Shown: positions 21,220 through 34,943 of the stretch, one piece after another
How positions within the stretch are numbered: position 1 is the first letter of the stretch
How the letters are laid out: the number at the start of each line of letters is the position of its first letter
NCBI GenBank assembly: GCA_963682055.1
Contig: OY821746.1
Location: forward strand, 9,070,992 to 9,134,991
From: Primula veris
Lineage: Eukaryota; Streptophyta; Magnoliopsida; Ericales; Primulaceae
Direction of reading: 5' to 3'
Length of the DNA: 64,000 bases
Program-made: the position numbers and the translations under genes
The notes under the pieces: model-generated
Told to the model about the DNA's origin: nothing
Database searches by the model: none
What the model saw: only the letters and a program-made list of their open reading frames with translations

Positions 21220-24200
21220 ATGGGGAAGAAGAGCGAGGTGTTTACAGTGGATCTGTTGGAGAGATACGCAGCGAAAGGAAGAGGATTGATTACGTCAATG
21301 ACAGCCGGTAATGACGTTATCCTCCTCGGTACCACCAAAGCCTCCCTCATCCGTCACGACTTCTCCCTCGGAAACTCCACCGGTCATTATTATTTATTTA
21401 TTCCCCTTTCTTTCTTTATTATTTTCCCTTTTTTCTTATTTCTAGTATACTAGTAACAATGACGTAAATCTCGTAATTGTGTTTTACTGTGAACACAATA
21501 ATCCCATTCGGTATGGTTTATTGAAATTATCCCCGTTACAACCAATTGTTAGTTAAATTAGGGTAAATAGAGTGAGTATGAATTGTTTATTAAATTAGGG
21601 TAAATTGGTAGTTAGAAAAATAAAATGACGATATTTTTGGAAAAACAGTGCCGAAATTTGGCAGTCTCACCCAATTCTTGGGTTAGCTTATTTTATTAGT
21701 ATGATATACATATTTGAGTTGTGAATGTAATAAGTAGCAGAGCTTACAATATTTTGGCATTAGCCTTAGCCATTAAGTTATACTCCATCCCGTCCCAAAT
21801 TCAATAGGAAGTTTGGTGTACACTTAAAAATATCGGAATTGTAAATTTCATAAGTAATTTGTATAATTAAGCATCTTAACTACGTGGTTATCTTTTTAAA
21901 TTTACAATTCCGACATTTGAAGTGTACTATTAAGTATTAACCCTTTTTCTTATAGTATATATGTATGTATTTGAGTTGTGAATGTAACAAGTGCCAGAGC
22001 TTACAATATTTTTGCATTAGACATTAAGTTATAATCACTCCGTCTCAAATTAATAGAATGTTTGGGAATACGCACAAATTGCTCTTTTTATTTATTTATT
22101 AGCCCTTTCTTTCTTTATTATTTACCCTTTTTAATATATATACATGTTTGAGTTGTTAATGTAACAAGTGCCAGAGCTTACAATATGTTGGCATTAGTGA
22201 TTAAGTTATACTCCCTCGTCCCAATTCAGTAGGAAGTTAATTGGTACACTTAAAATATTGGAATTGTAAATTTCAAAAGTAATTTATATAATTAAGCATC
22301 TTAACTATGTGGGTAACTTTATATATTTACGATTCCGACATTTTAAGTGTACCAATTTTGCATTGCCAAGTTTGCGTGTATTTCCAAGTTTCCTATTAAT
22401 TTGGGACGGAGGTAGTAATATAATTGCCAATAAAGGAAAGCGGGAAACGGAACGTGAAACGTGAAAAAAATGAAATAATTCTAAAATTTACACAAGAAAT
22501 AATAGGAAGTGGGAAACTAGAAGCTGGGAAACCAGAAACTTGATTTTTTGAAGGCGAAACCAGTTTACTGGTAACTATGAGTTATATGTTTTGGGGGGAT
22601 TCAGTTCTAAGTACAATTTGGACCACTTAAACACACGTGCCTCCAAATGTGTTATACTTAGGTTGAAAGAAATGTCAGAATTATTTTCTAATACCGTCGC
22701 ATGATGTTTTAAAATTATAAAGCATTGTTGAAGCGTTTTCAAGAGAGATTCACTAAAGCGGAAGCTTTGACGATAAAAGCGTAAGCTTTACTAAAAAAAA
22801 TTAGATTTATGTGTATCCTCAAACTCGTAAATACAGAAATATGGATTTTGAAAATTCAAACCATCAATGAATAAGAAATAGCTTACATAGTTTATTCACA
22901 TAATCTAAGATCTTAAGTTCACATATGTTGATCACATTTTAAACTGAATTACATGAAAATAAATAAATTTTGCGCTACATTGGAAAGCATACTAATAGGA
23001 TGGGATTATGAATATAAATATATTATTTAGCAAAAACAAATATCTTATATTTGGGATTCCTACTAGACTTTTAGTGGGAATTGTATGGATGCTAAGAGAT
23101 ACTATATCTAGAAGTGAATTGGTAAAATCGAGTTAGAATTTGTGTGCGAAAAGTGAAATTTTCTATCTTTTACTATTTAACTATTTCCAGGTGTTAGTCT
23201 GTAATCACTCACACAGCAGTCACAGTGCTCTTCCTAAGCTATAGTTATGATTCTTGGTTTGCCCTCGAAGAGTGTAATTTAAATATCATCCCTTTCAGTT
23301 GATTTTGAATGATGTATCATAGAGGTGGGTGCACTAACACCAATTAAAAGAGTAGTCAATTGAAGGAGCGTCGTTAAATAACGAAGCTGAACAAGCAGTT
23401 GGATTAACTTGAAAATGTTTACTTTTTTGGGGGGGAAGGGCCGGGGCCGGGGTTGTGTTAATTAGATGTTTTTTTAGAGATTTTTTCATTATTAAGGATG
23501 CAACTCCAATGCCGTGCCACATCCACGGCCTGTTGATTCTTAAGGGAAGAGTGTTTAGATTTTGAAATTCGTGTATAGATTCTATTGGATGAGTCACAGA
23601 CACTTGCCCCAAAAAAACGTAAATGCACACTTTTTATTACTTGGTGGATCACATGGTTCATCTTTATTATCTGTTGTTGATTCTGTGCTTCTCATATACT
23701 ACAGTTAGCTTACTTACAATGACAGGGTACTTACTTAGTTTCCATTATTTTTAAATAGATATTGATTTATCTGCGGGTCGACCTGGAGAGCAATCTATCC
23801 ATAGCGTGTTTGTGGACCCGGGTGGGAGTCACTGTATCGCTACTGTAGTTGGTACTGGAGGAGCAGAAACTTTTTATACTCATGCTAAGTGGTCTAAGCC
23901 TCGTGTTTTGAGCAGATTAAAGGGCCTTGTTGTTAACGATGTTGCGTGGAATAAACAGCAGATTACCGAAGGTAAGACATGTTTACTTACCTCCCATAAT
24001 GGGTTGGTCTCACGTCGCGATTAATACTAGGGGTTTTGATACGAGTCAACCCAAATCAAACGGATCAAACTGGGCAGAATAGTTGAATGAAGTATTTTTC
24101 ATAAAGAATACTTATAAATGCTTATTCCAAAAAAAAAACACTTTGATTATAAATTAAGATTTGCACTTCAAATTTGTGTTTGAATACATATCTTAATTTT

Positions 24201-24461
24201 ATTTTGGTTTATGTTTATCCTAGGACCTATACATATACTGTTGTCATAGCTTTTGTTGAGTTATTGGTAGTATACCGTTAAATTAATGATGTATAAATTC
24301 TTAGTTTAGGTTGTTAATTAAATTTACAACATATTTATCAAACAAGTGTAAAAAAAGAGAGGCTAAAATATGGTTTTCCCGCCTAGGGCCCGCCTATTCA
24401 CCCCGGGCCCTATGCCCCATCTCCAGCTTTTAGTCCGCCTAGCGACTTTTGAAACCTTGAT

Positions 24462-24497
<36 letters not shown>

Positions 24498-27400
24498 ATA
24501 TATATGTGTGTGTGTGTAAATTTTGACTACTAAGTTAAATGTGCGTTTTTTTTAATCTTTATGCAGCTTCGACAAAGGAGGTGATTCTCGGTACAGATAA
24601 TGGCCAACTCTTTGAAATGGCTGTAGATGAGAAGGATAAAAAAGAGAAACACGTGAATTTTCTGTTCGAACTGAAAGAACTTCCCGAAGCTTTTATGGGT
24701 TTGCAGGTTTTGTTTTATTCTACCTGACCTCTTCATTCATTTTTCCTTGTCCGAGGATATGCAAACACTTACCAAATTAGCCACTCGCCTCTATCTTCAT
24801 TTTTCCTTCTGTTTGAAGTATGTCATATATGATACTAAAGTTTTCCTATTCTTGATTTAATTATTATGCCTGCAGATGGAGACAGCTATTACAAGCAATG
24901 GAACTCGGTATTATGTGATGGCAGTTACTACCACTCGACTTTATTCTTTCACTGGCATTGGGTCACTGGATGTGAGTTTTCTTCTTCTTCTTAAATGTCT
25001 TCATTCACAAGACTAGGGAGCCGCTTCTAGGAAATAGAACAGGATTTAGGAAGCAGCTACTTCGGAATAGCTGTATTTTTTTAGACTCCTTTATCATTTC
25101 ATGTTACTTCTTGATAATAATATATTTTGTAGACTGTTTTTGCTAGTTATGTTGACCGCCCAGTGCGTTTTATGGAACTTCCTGGCGATATACCAAGAAG
25201 GCAAGTGCTGTTATTTTGATAATATATACTATCGGCACATTAAGTATACAGTGGTTTAACTATTCATTACTGAAATCTGTTTCTTATGCCTTGACATATT
25301 ATTTGGAAAATGCATACATTTTTCTGATTGCCGAAATACTGGATATAATTAATACATTTATTTTGTACATGTCGCAGTGAACTGCATTTCTTCATTAAGA
25401 ATAGAAGAGCTGTACATTTTGCATGGCTATCTGGTGCTGGAATCTATCATGGTGGACTCAATTTCGGATCACAGCATAGGTAGAGATTGGCTGATTACTT
25501 TTACATTTCTTTCTCAAATAATAGGTCAAACCTGAGATTTATTTCTTCTAATATATGCATCTCTCAGCAAATGAGTTGTTGTACTGTTTCCATCTTATGG
25601 TTACTAAGTAGTTTCTTTGTGTCGTAACTTTTATTTTGCCTAATGAAAATCTTGGTTATAGCTCAGCAGTTGGTGATGCAAACTTTGTGGAGAACAAGGC
25701 TTTATTGGACTATTCGAAATTATCGGAATCAGCTGAAGTTGTGAAACCCAGTTCTATGGCTGTATCTGAATATCACTTTCTACTTCTCCTCGGGAACAAG
25801 GTTAAGGTGAGGGTCAATATGCTTATACATTCAAGTTTGAACTGGTATCCAAGTTATAATATTGGGGAGTTGGATTCTAGGTTTTCTCATGCCCCATGTT
25901 CCCTTGCATAGCACTAATTTTCACTGAAATTATGTTATGTTCATCATACAATTCTTATGATTTGTTTATTATTAGTTTATGTAGCATTCCGTTGTTATAA
26001 TCTCTGTTCCACTGTTGATAGATTTATCTATAATCTATTAGGGTTAGTTACCAAATATTTTATTACTTTTATCTAGTATTTTCATGGCGGCGGGGTTGGT
26101 CTTGGATTAAAATATGTATATGTAGTGGTTGGCTAAGACATGCAAGAGTACGCTATTCATTTTTGCAGAGAAGTTATTTCTTTTATTTTAATTCTTTGCA
26201 TATTGGAAAGAATTGTATCGTGTTTTAAACAATCCTTGTTAGACTGTTTTTTTATTCTTTGTGCTAAAGTAAGTTGTTCACCACTCACTGGCATAAATGA
26301 TACAAGATATTTTGTCTTTTATGTTTTTAGGTTGTAAATAGAATCAGTGAACAAATTGTAGAGGAACTACAGTTTGAACAGACACAAGAATCGACCTCGA
26401 GAGGAATTATGGGAGTATGCAGTGATGCCTCTGCTGGATTGTTCTATGCATATGATCAAAATTCCATATTTCAGGTTCGTATGTAAGCATAATATTTTCG
26501 CTTAATTCTTATAAGACGTCTTTTCTCTTATACTTCCAAATACAGAGAGAGGTAAAATGTTACTTTGAATTTAAAATAGGTGTCCGTAAATGATGAAGGC
26601 CGCGATATGTGGAAGGTGTACCTGGACTTAAAGCAGTATGCAGTAGCTTTGGCGAATTGTCGGGACGCAATCCAGCGTGACCAAGTGTATTTAGCGCAGG
26701 TTTTGGCTTTTTTCTATTATGGTTTAGGCTTTTCATGTTAATTTTGCAATTTCTATGTTTGACATTATTCATAATGGAGTTATAAGTTATACTGTGTAGG
26801 CTGAAGCTGCATTTTCCGCCAAAGAGTTCCAAAGAGCAGCATCTTTCTATTCAAAGGTAGATCAGTTTAATTCATGTATTTGTTCTTTTGGCATATTCGT
26901 AAATTTCGTTGAGCAAAATATGGTTTAAAACCTCTCCCGTTTTGTTATTTAATTAATATGGAGGAACAATTCATAACCCAAGCCTGTTTATCTTGTAGAT
27001 CAACTACATATTATCATTTGAAGAGATCACTTTGAAGTTTGTCAGTGTAAATGAACAGGCAAGTGCTTCTGTTTTTAGCTGTCGAAAAATGTATTATTGA
27101 TTTGCTTAACGCAAGTATGCAACTAATATATCTTTTATTTGCCCTGATCTAATTATTCCCAGGGCAAGTTTATCTGGTGGAGTTTTTCTAAGCAACTCAT
27201 AAGCTAACATGGAATTTACAGTTTCTAGGCTAAAATTTTGTGCATGTTTGTACTTTTACAGGATGCGCTGAGAACATTTTTATTGAGAAAGCTTGATAAT
27301 CTCACAAAAGATGACAAATGCCAAATCACCATGATATCCACATGGGCAACAGAGTTATATCTGGATAAGGTTTGTCTGTTTGCATTGTTTAAATGTGGAC

Positions 27401-30400
27401 AAGATTTTTATCACTTTCGAAATGCTTATAATGTTCCCTAAAATGGTATGATCAGTTGCGTTAAGTTTTATACTGTCAGCACATCCAGTCTCTCATGGTC
27501 TGTTCCTAATCTTCCAGAACATAATCATTCTCATTTGATATGAGATAATACCTTATAAGTTTATATCCTAAGACAATTTTCATTTTGAACTATTGATTTT
27601 AGATTAATCGCCTTCTCCTTGAAGATGACAGCGCTATTGAGAATCGAAGTTCAGAATATCACTCTATAATCCAGCAATTTCGTGCCTTTCTTAGTGACTC
27701 TAAGGATGTGTTAGACGAGGCTACTACAATGAAGCTTTTGGAAAGGTAATTCTTTTGTTGAGCGTGGTTATAGTTGAGGCAAATAACTCAACTCATGTTT
27801 TGATTACGATTGGTCAATCTATTTGTTTTCTGTTGCTCCACCTTAATATCTTGCAAGCCATAACTTTTTGAAACCTGTAGTGTAGTTTAATGGTTGATTT
27901 TTTAATTGATTTTTAGTGTCCTATTATAAAATGGATATAACCCTTAGAATTTTATTTCCCTTTTTCATCTCTTTGCAGTTATGGGAGAGTAGACGAGTTG
28001 GTGTTTTTTGCTAGCTTGAAAGAGCAATATGAGATCGTGGTTCATCATTACATTCAGGTGCGTTGTCGTTTTATTTGCTTTTCTGCTACCTGTAAATTTT
28101 TTTTGCCATTTTTTCTCCACATCATTATATAATCTTTATTTTTCGGCAAGTAAGACCATTATATAATCTTGGATCCCACAAACTACCTTTGTCTAACGTG
28201 GATAAAGTGGTAGACTTTTTATTACGTGGACGTGTTTTTGTTCATATAAAAAATCGAAAAAATGACGCATATAAATCATGGAATTTGTCATTTGTTTGGT
28301 GTTATTATCACAAAGTCTTCGATGTTCGATCCAGTTAATTTTAGGTTTTTTATTTTTCACCTTTTGGCATCAATCTTAGCAAGGAGAAGCAAAGAAAGCA
28401 TTAGAAGTTCTTCAGAAACCTGCTGTACCTATAGATCTTCAGGTAAGGTTCAAATTCTCATACCATTTTCTTTAATCTGTTCTGTTGCCAACATATTGTG
28501 GTTACTGGCCACTGCTCGGTTATTACCAATCTCTATTAGAAATATCTTTCTACGGAGTTGCAAATCAATTACATATATCATGTTTTGTTGCAGTACAAGT
28601 TTGCTCCTGATCTTATCATGCTCGATGCTTATGAAACAGTTGAGTCATGGATGATGACAAAAGACCTAAACCCAAGGAAGTTGATTCCTGCTATGATGCG
28701 CTATTCAAGTGAACCACATGCAAAGTACTTAACGCTATTTCAGTTTCTAATTATAAACAGGCCATTGAATGGTGTCCAAGTGAGTGTGACTGATATCTAA
28801 TTATTATTTTTATTTAGGAATGAAACTCATGAAGTAATTAAGTACCTTGAGTTTTCTGTTCACCGTTTGCAAAATGAAGATCCTGGTGTGCACAACCTGT
28901 TGCTATCTCTGTACGCAAAACAGGTTGAGTTCTTTTGCTCGTAAAACTATTAAGTATGTTATATCATTATTTCTCCTATGGTTCCTTGCATCTTAATTGT
29001 TACGTCAAATTCTATAGCATAACGAATATTTGCATGATATATATTCGTCTGTTTTGTTATTAGGAAGATGATAGTTCTCTTCTACGTTTTCTACAATGCA
29101 AGTTTGGTAAAGGCCGTCCCAACGGACCAGATTTCTTCTATGATCCAAAGTATGCGTTGCGCCTGTGCCTTAAGGAAAAAAGGATGCGTGCTTGTGTTCA
29201 CATATACAGCATGATGTCCATGCATGAAGAAGCAGTTGCTCTTGCTCTACAGGTAATATTTTGCACGTTTTTTTTTCCTGACAAAATCATAGGTTATATT
29301 ATATTACAGTTTGGTATACTGACCTGACCTATCATCAAATTTCGATTTTATACACCAGCCTGCAAATATTAGCAACCAGTATACCTAGTCTACCATAGAG
29401 TGGGGGTACTAAATAGTTATTAAGACAAAGGCTCTTAGAAATTATGATTACCAATTATCTTTTATAGATTTTGTACACTGTTCAATCACGTTTTGTCAAT
29501 TTTAGTCTCAATCTGTGATTTTTCTATTTCAGTCCTCCATCAATGAATTCTTTTTTTACGTAGGGCTAAAATTGCCGAGAATCGTTAGATTCGGTAATAA
29601 TTGCCACTCTCTATGTCCAAAGATGATGGTGATTTATTTATTTTCAACTACAACAATCTTTCAAACGTGGCATACTGCTGAACTTAGTTTTTTTGTGGTT
29701 GTATTAGGTTGATCCTGAACTTGCAAAGGCGGAGGCTGACAAGGTGGAGGATGATGAAGATTTGAGGAAGAAGTTATGGTTGATGGTTGCTAAGCATGTT
29801 GTCGAACAAGAAAAGGGAACTAAAAGGGAAAACATAAGAAAGGCAATAGCGTTCCTCAAGGAAACTGATGGGCTGTTGAAAATTGAAGATATTTTGCCTT
29901 TCTTTCCGGATTTCGCGCTGATTGATGACTTCAAGGTAGAACCGCATTTATGTTTGAACTTGTGAATCTTCCCTTGTAATGATGACTGGACAAGTTAACA
30001 CCAATTAGTCAAAGAACAAACAAACAGCAGTATAATTCATTTTGAGCAATTAACCAAAGTTTTGAAAATGGAATGAGTACAAATGCCTGATTGAAAGAAG
30101 CAGGGAAGCGTACTATAAAACTAAAACTAAATAGCCCGTCCGAGGAATTTTGGAATTAGGAAATAAAGATGTCAGCGAACATGTATAGTGGGAGGATATA
30201 GTATTAGATAAATCCAAACTTTCTTCCAGTCTTTTTTGCCGTCCTTATCTAAAACATTGTGGACTTTTGTCAATTTTTTGCAGGAAGCAATTTGCTCATC
30301 TTTAGAGGATTACAACAAGCAAATTGAACTGTTGAAACAGGAGATGAACGATGCAACACATGGTGCGGATAAAATTAGAAATGATATAAATGCCCTTGCT

Positions 30401-31928
30401 CAGAGATACACTGTCATCGACCGTGATGAAGACTGTGGGGTAAGAGCTTTTCCCCTTCCCTGGTTTTTCAACATTTTGATTACTAATACATCATCTTTGA
30501 TCTAGCTTATTTGCCTTGGAAATGTTCCATCTAGTTATTAAGGTTTTTAAGACAACACAAACTACAAGATTTGGCTGGATCCAGTAAAAAGGAAAATGAA
30601 CCTTTGCTCCTTATATTACACTTGATGCTTTTCTAGACGTAGTTTCAAGGGTAATACTGATCGATAAAAATGTGGGTCGATCTATCCTAAAGCGTGTAGC
30701 TTGGTAGGCTATTAACGTTTGCTAGCTCAAATAAAATGCAAAGTTTTGCAAAAAATTCCTCGCTTAAAGTTCCAATTTCACTACGATCACTCTTTTTTTG
30801 TATTCTTTTATTACCATAATTTTCCTTCAGGTTTCATCATACACCGAGTTAATAACTATTTTTCTTGTTTTGGTAATTGTGAGTATTAGGTATGTCGAAA
30901 GAAGATCTTAACTGCTGGTTGGGAGAATCGGATGGCCAGGGGCTATCTATCTATAGGTGCAATGGCCCCTTTTTATGTCTTCCCATGTGGACATGCTTTT
31001 CATGCCCAATGCCTAATTGCACACGTTACGAGGTGTACCGACCAAACTCAAGTAAGTGCAGATGTTTCATGCAAAATTTATATTTTATGGAAAAACAATC
31101 ATTTTGATGAAAACAAGAATTTCTTTGTCTCAAACAATGTCTATTGCAGGCAGGGTTTATACTAGATCTGCAGAAGCAACTTTCTCTATTGGGAAGCGAA
31201 AGCAAGGACTCAAATGGGGTTTTAGCTGAAGAGGGATCCATTAATACTATGACTCCAGTAGATAAGGTCCTTAATTTTATTTTTTTGGTTATCTATTTCG
31301 TCCTTGCATTTTGATGTAGACATGCCTAAGTATCAAAATTAAACGACCTTAAAATATAAGAGAAGGGAAAATATAAAACATATAACAAAGTAGAGTTTGT
31401 CCATAAAAATATGTTGGTTATTGGTAATTTTATACATCCGTAGCCTCCAGATGTTGATGAATTGATTATGTACTTAGGGCTTGTTAGTTTTCAGTTTTTA
31501 AGCTCAGCATTATGCATATAAGCTGCACCGCATACGGTTAGTCTGCTCAATACCTGAGGTTTTACTGTTATAGACTTAAGAATGCTAAAACTGTGTAAAT
31601 CCAGCTTCTCACCAAAAATAAATCAGCTTATTCGCTTAGAAAAATGATTGTGGTAAAAAATAAGTGTGGTTCGATTTGATCCTCTTTTGAATTGCTAGTA
31701 CTCTCTTTCCAGGTGATTAGAAAACATAATAAATATGGCTTGTATACACAGATACGATCACAGTTAGATGACGCTGTGGCCGGCGAGTGCCCGTTCTGTG
31801 GGGAATTGATGATCCAAGAGATTTCCTTGCCTTTTATTCACCCAGTGGAAACTCACGAGAATACCTCTTGGGAAATAAACCTGCATAATGAAGTTGGTAC
31901 GCAAAGGAGCCTCTCTCTGTCTATCTGA
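21220..31928 (+). CDS. VPS18: Vacuolar protein sorting 18 (HOPS/CORVET subunit)
   Basis: Core subunit of the HOPS and CORVET tethering complexes that drive endosome-to-vacuole fusion. Twenty-three exons: 21220-21382, 23759-23971, 24567-24706, 24876-24971, 25133-25200, 25378-25479, 25662-25806, 26331-26474, 26580-26699, 26800-26856, 26999-27058, 27262-27369, 27603-27745, 27979-28057, 28380-28442, 28594-28724, 28818-28923, 29064-29252, 29708-29935, 30284-30439, 30890-31051, 31150-31266, 31752-31928. Phases agree throughout and give 988 aa, the usual plant length. The N-terminal Pep3/Vps18 beta-propeller (VDLLERYAAKGRG; LSAGRPGEQSIHSVFVDPGG) precedes the alpha-solenoid/clathrin-repeat region (ALEVLQKPAVPIDLQYKFAP). 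The C-terminal RING-H2 has C836, C839, C870, H872, H875, C878, C943 and C946. Introns after exons 5 and 11 use GC donors (25201 and 27059). Intron 1 is 2.4 kb and carries repeats. Confidence 0.97.
21715..22412 (+). repeat. Triplicated segment in VPS18 intron 1 with Stowaway copies
   Basis: The motif TGAGTTG(T)GAATGTAA..AGCAGAGCTTACAATATTTTGGCATTAG..TTAAGTTATA starts at about 21715, 21971 and 22149, and is each time followed by a CTCC-starting sequence. The third copy leads into a complete TA-flanked Stowaway (22211-22412; CTCCCTCGTCCCAA..TTGGGACGGAGG). The first leads into a right-truncated relative (from 21783), and the second into a short remnant. Confidence 0.75.
24461..24517. repeat. CA/TG microsatellite in VPS18 intron 2
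   Basis: (AC)n run followed by ATATATATGTGTGTGTGTG, a near-perfect inverted dinucleotide array about 50 bp before exon 3. It is preceded by a GC-rich block (24383-24445) that may be an old transposon end. Confidence 0.9.
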
Positions 31929-32627
31929 TATTATAATAATTACTCTTCGGCTGGTGTTCTGTGGTTGGTATCTTACCTTGTAATCTTTTTAAGGCTTTTA
32001 TTTTCTCAAAAGGGTTTCTGTTTTTATCTACTCTTAATGAGTAAATGTGTGCATCGGACATCTGGGTGAAAAAAATTAGAGATGGATGTGTTTCCACTTT
32101 TCTGATTCTGACAGGCGGGTTGTATAGGTTGCTATTGAAACTTCCGTAAATAAATGGACTGTTTTTCCTTCTTGACGTTGATTATTTCTGTTCGAGGTTT
32201 TATCATGATTGCTATGAGGCCTTTTGATCATAAAACAAATTTATCAGAAATCTTACTTGTTAATGTTAGTGTTGCGCTGTGAAACTATTGAAACTAAATA
32301 AACTTGGTTTACAATTTACATGATTAAGACGTGCATCGCATATTATGATATGGAAATCAACGACAATAGCCCCCTTTGAACTCATGAACTTTTGAAGAAG
32401 TTTTGAGAACAACACTATTGACATGAATTATAACTTTAATTAGCATTTTGGTTGCACAGTCTGATTTCATTTGGCAAACAGATACAATCAGTATTATTAT
32501 TAAAGATCTAAACACAGTGCTTGCATCTACATAATGCTTTCACAGCTTGTAAGTGTTGCATAAAACACTCTTTTTAGCGAATCCCTCATCGAGTAGAAGA
32601 TATGCCGTTGGCTTCATATAGTACTAT
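31929..32627 (+). other. VPS18 3' flank
   Basis: AT-rich sequence after the VPS18 stop, presumably including its 3' UTR. I see no other gene. It ends at the ACTAT target duplication of the following LTR. Confidence 0.5.
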
Positions 32628-34520
32628 TGTAACATTCCGTATTTTTATAAATTGTTTTATTTACGATTTAAATTATCCAAAAACGTTTTATACAAATTTT
32701 ACCAAAAACCGGTCACTCGACTAATTTTTAGCCAAAAACCGAAACTCTTCCGAAAAGCTTTATTTTTAAAACATGTCACTAATTTTATATATAAAAAGGA
32801 CCCAATAGTTTTGTTTCTAAAGAATTGTTATTTTTGAGTAGTAAAACTATATTTTTGGATTAAGAGTTAATTTTTAGAACTTTGGAGACCAAATAGTTCG
32901 CTTTCCCAAACTATCTCAAAACAGTTTTTCTAAACCTATTTTCAGCCACTTTCAAAACAAAAACCAGCCAAATACAAGAGAGAAAAAGAGAGAAAAGAGA
33001 GAAAAAGAAGAAGAAGAAGAAGAAGAGAAAACCACCATTAGCGGGTTCTTACCGAAAGCATCTCCTCTACGCTTTAAGGTAACGTGGGTTATCCATTGCA
33101 CCTAGACGAGGGTGTATGCTAGGTTTTGGTTTTTGTGTTTATTATAAATTTGAGGGGTTTTGCCTTTTATTTTAATTATGTTCTTAAATTGATAATTGGG
33201 TTTATTTGTTGTACGTTTAATTCACTTATTTGATTTTGGAGTAGTTGATGATTTAGTCTTTTAATTTCGGATTAATGAGAATATTAATGGGTTGCGTGTT
33301 TTATGCGTTGAATATGTATTATTATGTATGTTGATAGAATTGGGTAAATTATTGTTGAATAATGATGAGTTTTATATTGCGTATACAAGGTGTTTGTTAA
33401 AATGCTTGAATGGAATTTTATATTGATAGAGTTGGTTGGCTAGTTGTGAATTTAGTACCGATGCTTATTTGCTTTGTTGAATTGCGTCAAAGTGACGTAT
33501 GAGAATGTGTTATTTGCGTAGATTTATATTATTGGCCGATGCCGTATGAGATGTGATTAGTTGAATGGATTTATATTATTGGCCGAGGCCGTATGAGATG
33601 TGATTAGTTGAATGGTTTTATATTATTGGCCGAGGCCTTGTGATTTAGCTGTAGTGGCAATGGTCTCTGTCTCTTCCTAATTCCGGTGACAGAAGACGGC
33701 CGAGGGGATAGAGAATGACTCGTCTTACGGACTGGGGCGAGTGGCATGAGAGATTCTAGTGTGCACTATATTTATTTTTATGTTAGCTATGGTCTCTGTC
33801 TCTTCCTAATTCCGGAGACAGAAGACGGCCGAGGAGATAGGAAATGACTCGTCTTACGGACTGGGACGAGTGGCATGAGAGGTCCAAGTGCGCACTTTAA
33901 ATTCACTTTTATGTTAGCAATGATTTCTGTCTCTTCCTAATTTCGGGAACAGAAGACGGCCGAGAGGATAGGGAATGACCTACCTTACGGACTGGGATAG
34001 GTGGCATAAGAGGTTCATGTTTGCTATAGATGTTTATTTAATTTATTTCGTTGTTCAATGTTATTATTAGTTCTTTTATACGTTTATTATCGTAGTTGTT
34101 GTTTGTGAGTTCTTGCATTTATGGGATGGAGTGACGGTATTTGTGGTGCCGTCCCGTCTAGGTATGTGCGTGAGACTCACCGTTACAATTTTGTATTTCA
34201 GTTACAATTTAGGTTGACGCATTTAGTTAAGAGCTTTAGCAAGGCATCACATGGGTTCAGGCTTTTGCTTTCATTTTTACTTAGACATTTCTGAGGTTGT
34301 AGCTTACGGACAAATTCATTCGTTTGTTAACTTTTAACTTTTATAAATCTTGCCTTGTAGCCGCGTTTGGCAAACTGTTTTATTTATCTTTTTAAATGTT
34401 CTTTTAGCTCGCGAGGTATTTCTTTTAAAATTTTTAATTTCGTACCAACATGTTCTATTTTCTTTTGTTTTAAAAAAGTCATGCCTCGATATCCGTGTTT
34501 ATGAAATTTGGAGCGTGACA
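32628..34520 (+). mobile_element. Solo LTR, 1893 bp, with internal tandem repeats
   Basis: Begins TGTAACATTCCGTATTT and ends AAATTTGGAGCGTGACA; the complement of the end (TGTCACGCTCCAAATTT) aligns with the start. Perfect 5-bp duplication ACTAT at 32623-32627 and 34521-34525. Inside are three units of 46-47 bp (ATTGGCCGAGGCCGTATGAG, about 33533-33640) and three units of about 130 bp (CTCTGTCTCTTCCTAATTCC.., about 33660-34030). Length and termini suit a Gypsy-type LTR, but no internal coding region is present. The open frame at 34350-34559 is inside the LTR and not a gene. Confidence 0.85.
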
Positions 34521-34943
34521 ACTATAATAGAACTGAAACGTGAATGCATTGAAACTTGAAACTGTGAAATAATTCTTGTAAATTTGTCATGCCTTTCATA
34601 TGTTTTAACTTTTAAGGATAGATTCTATGATTTCTATCTAATGGAATTTACAAGCCAGTCTAGTTAGGATAAACTCCCATACTAACATTATATTTTACAC
34701 TTGCCGAATTACCTTTACAAATACTGTTCTTTAACTTCACAAATGGAAAAAAATTAATACATATTTCTAATTGAACGTTCTGTAAAGTTGTAAAGAGTGA
34801 GAAAACAGAGGTGATGTCGTTTTTTTTTTATTATTATTAGTTTAAGTGAGATGAAGATAACAAATGCAAGTGATTTTGTACCATGCAACAATTCCTTATT
34901 TTGTGTGAATTATCTTAATTCTCACAAAATAAAGTTGGCCATA

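Noticed and set aside
23334..23661. Two minus-strand open frames of 98 and 67 aa
   Set aside because: Inside VPS18 intron 1, overlapping each other, no domain.
28262..28654. 130-aa open frame in the VPS18 locus
   Set aside because: Spans intron 14, exon 15 and part of exon 16 in a different frame; the exons are accounted for by VPS18.
34350..34559. 69-aa open frame
   Set aside because: Lies inside the solo LTR 32628-34520; no domain.
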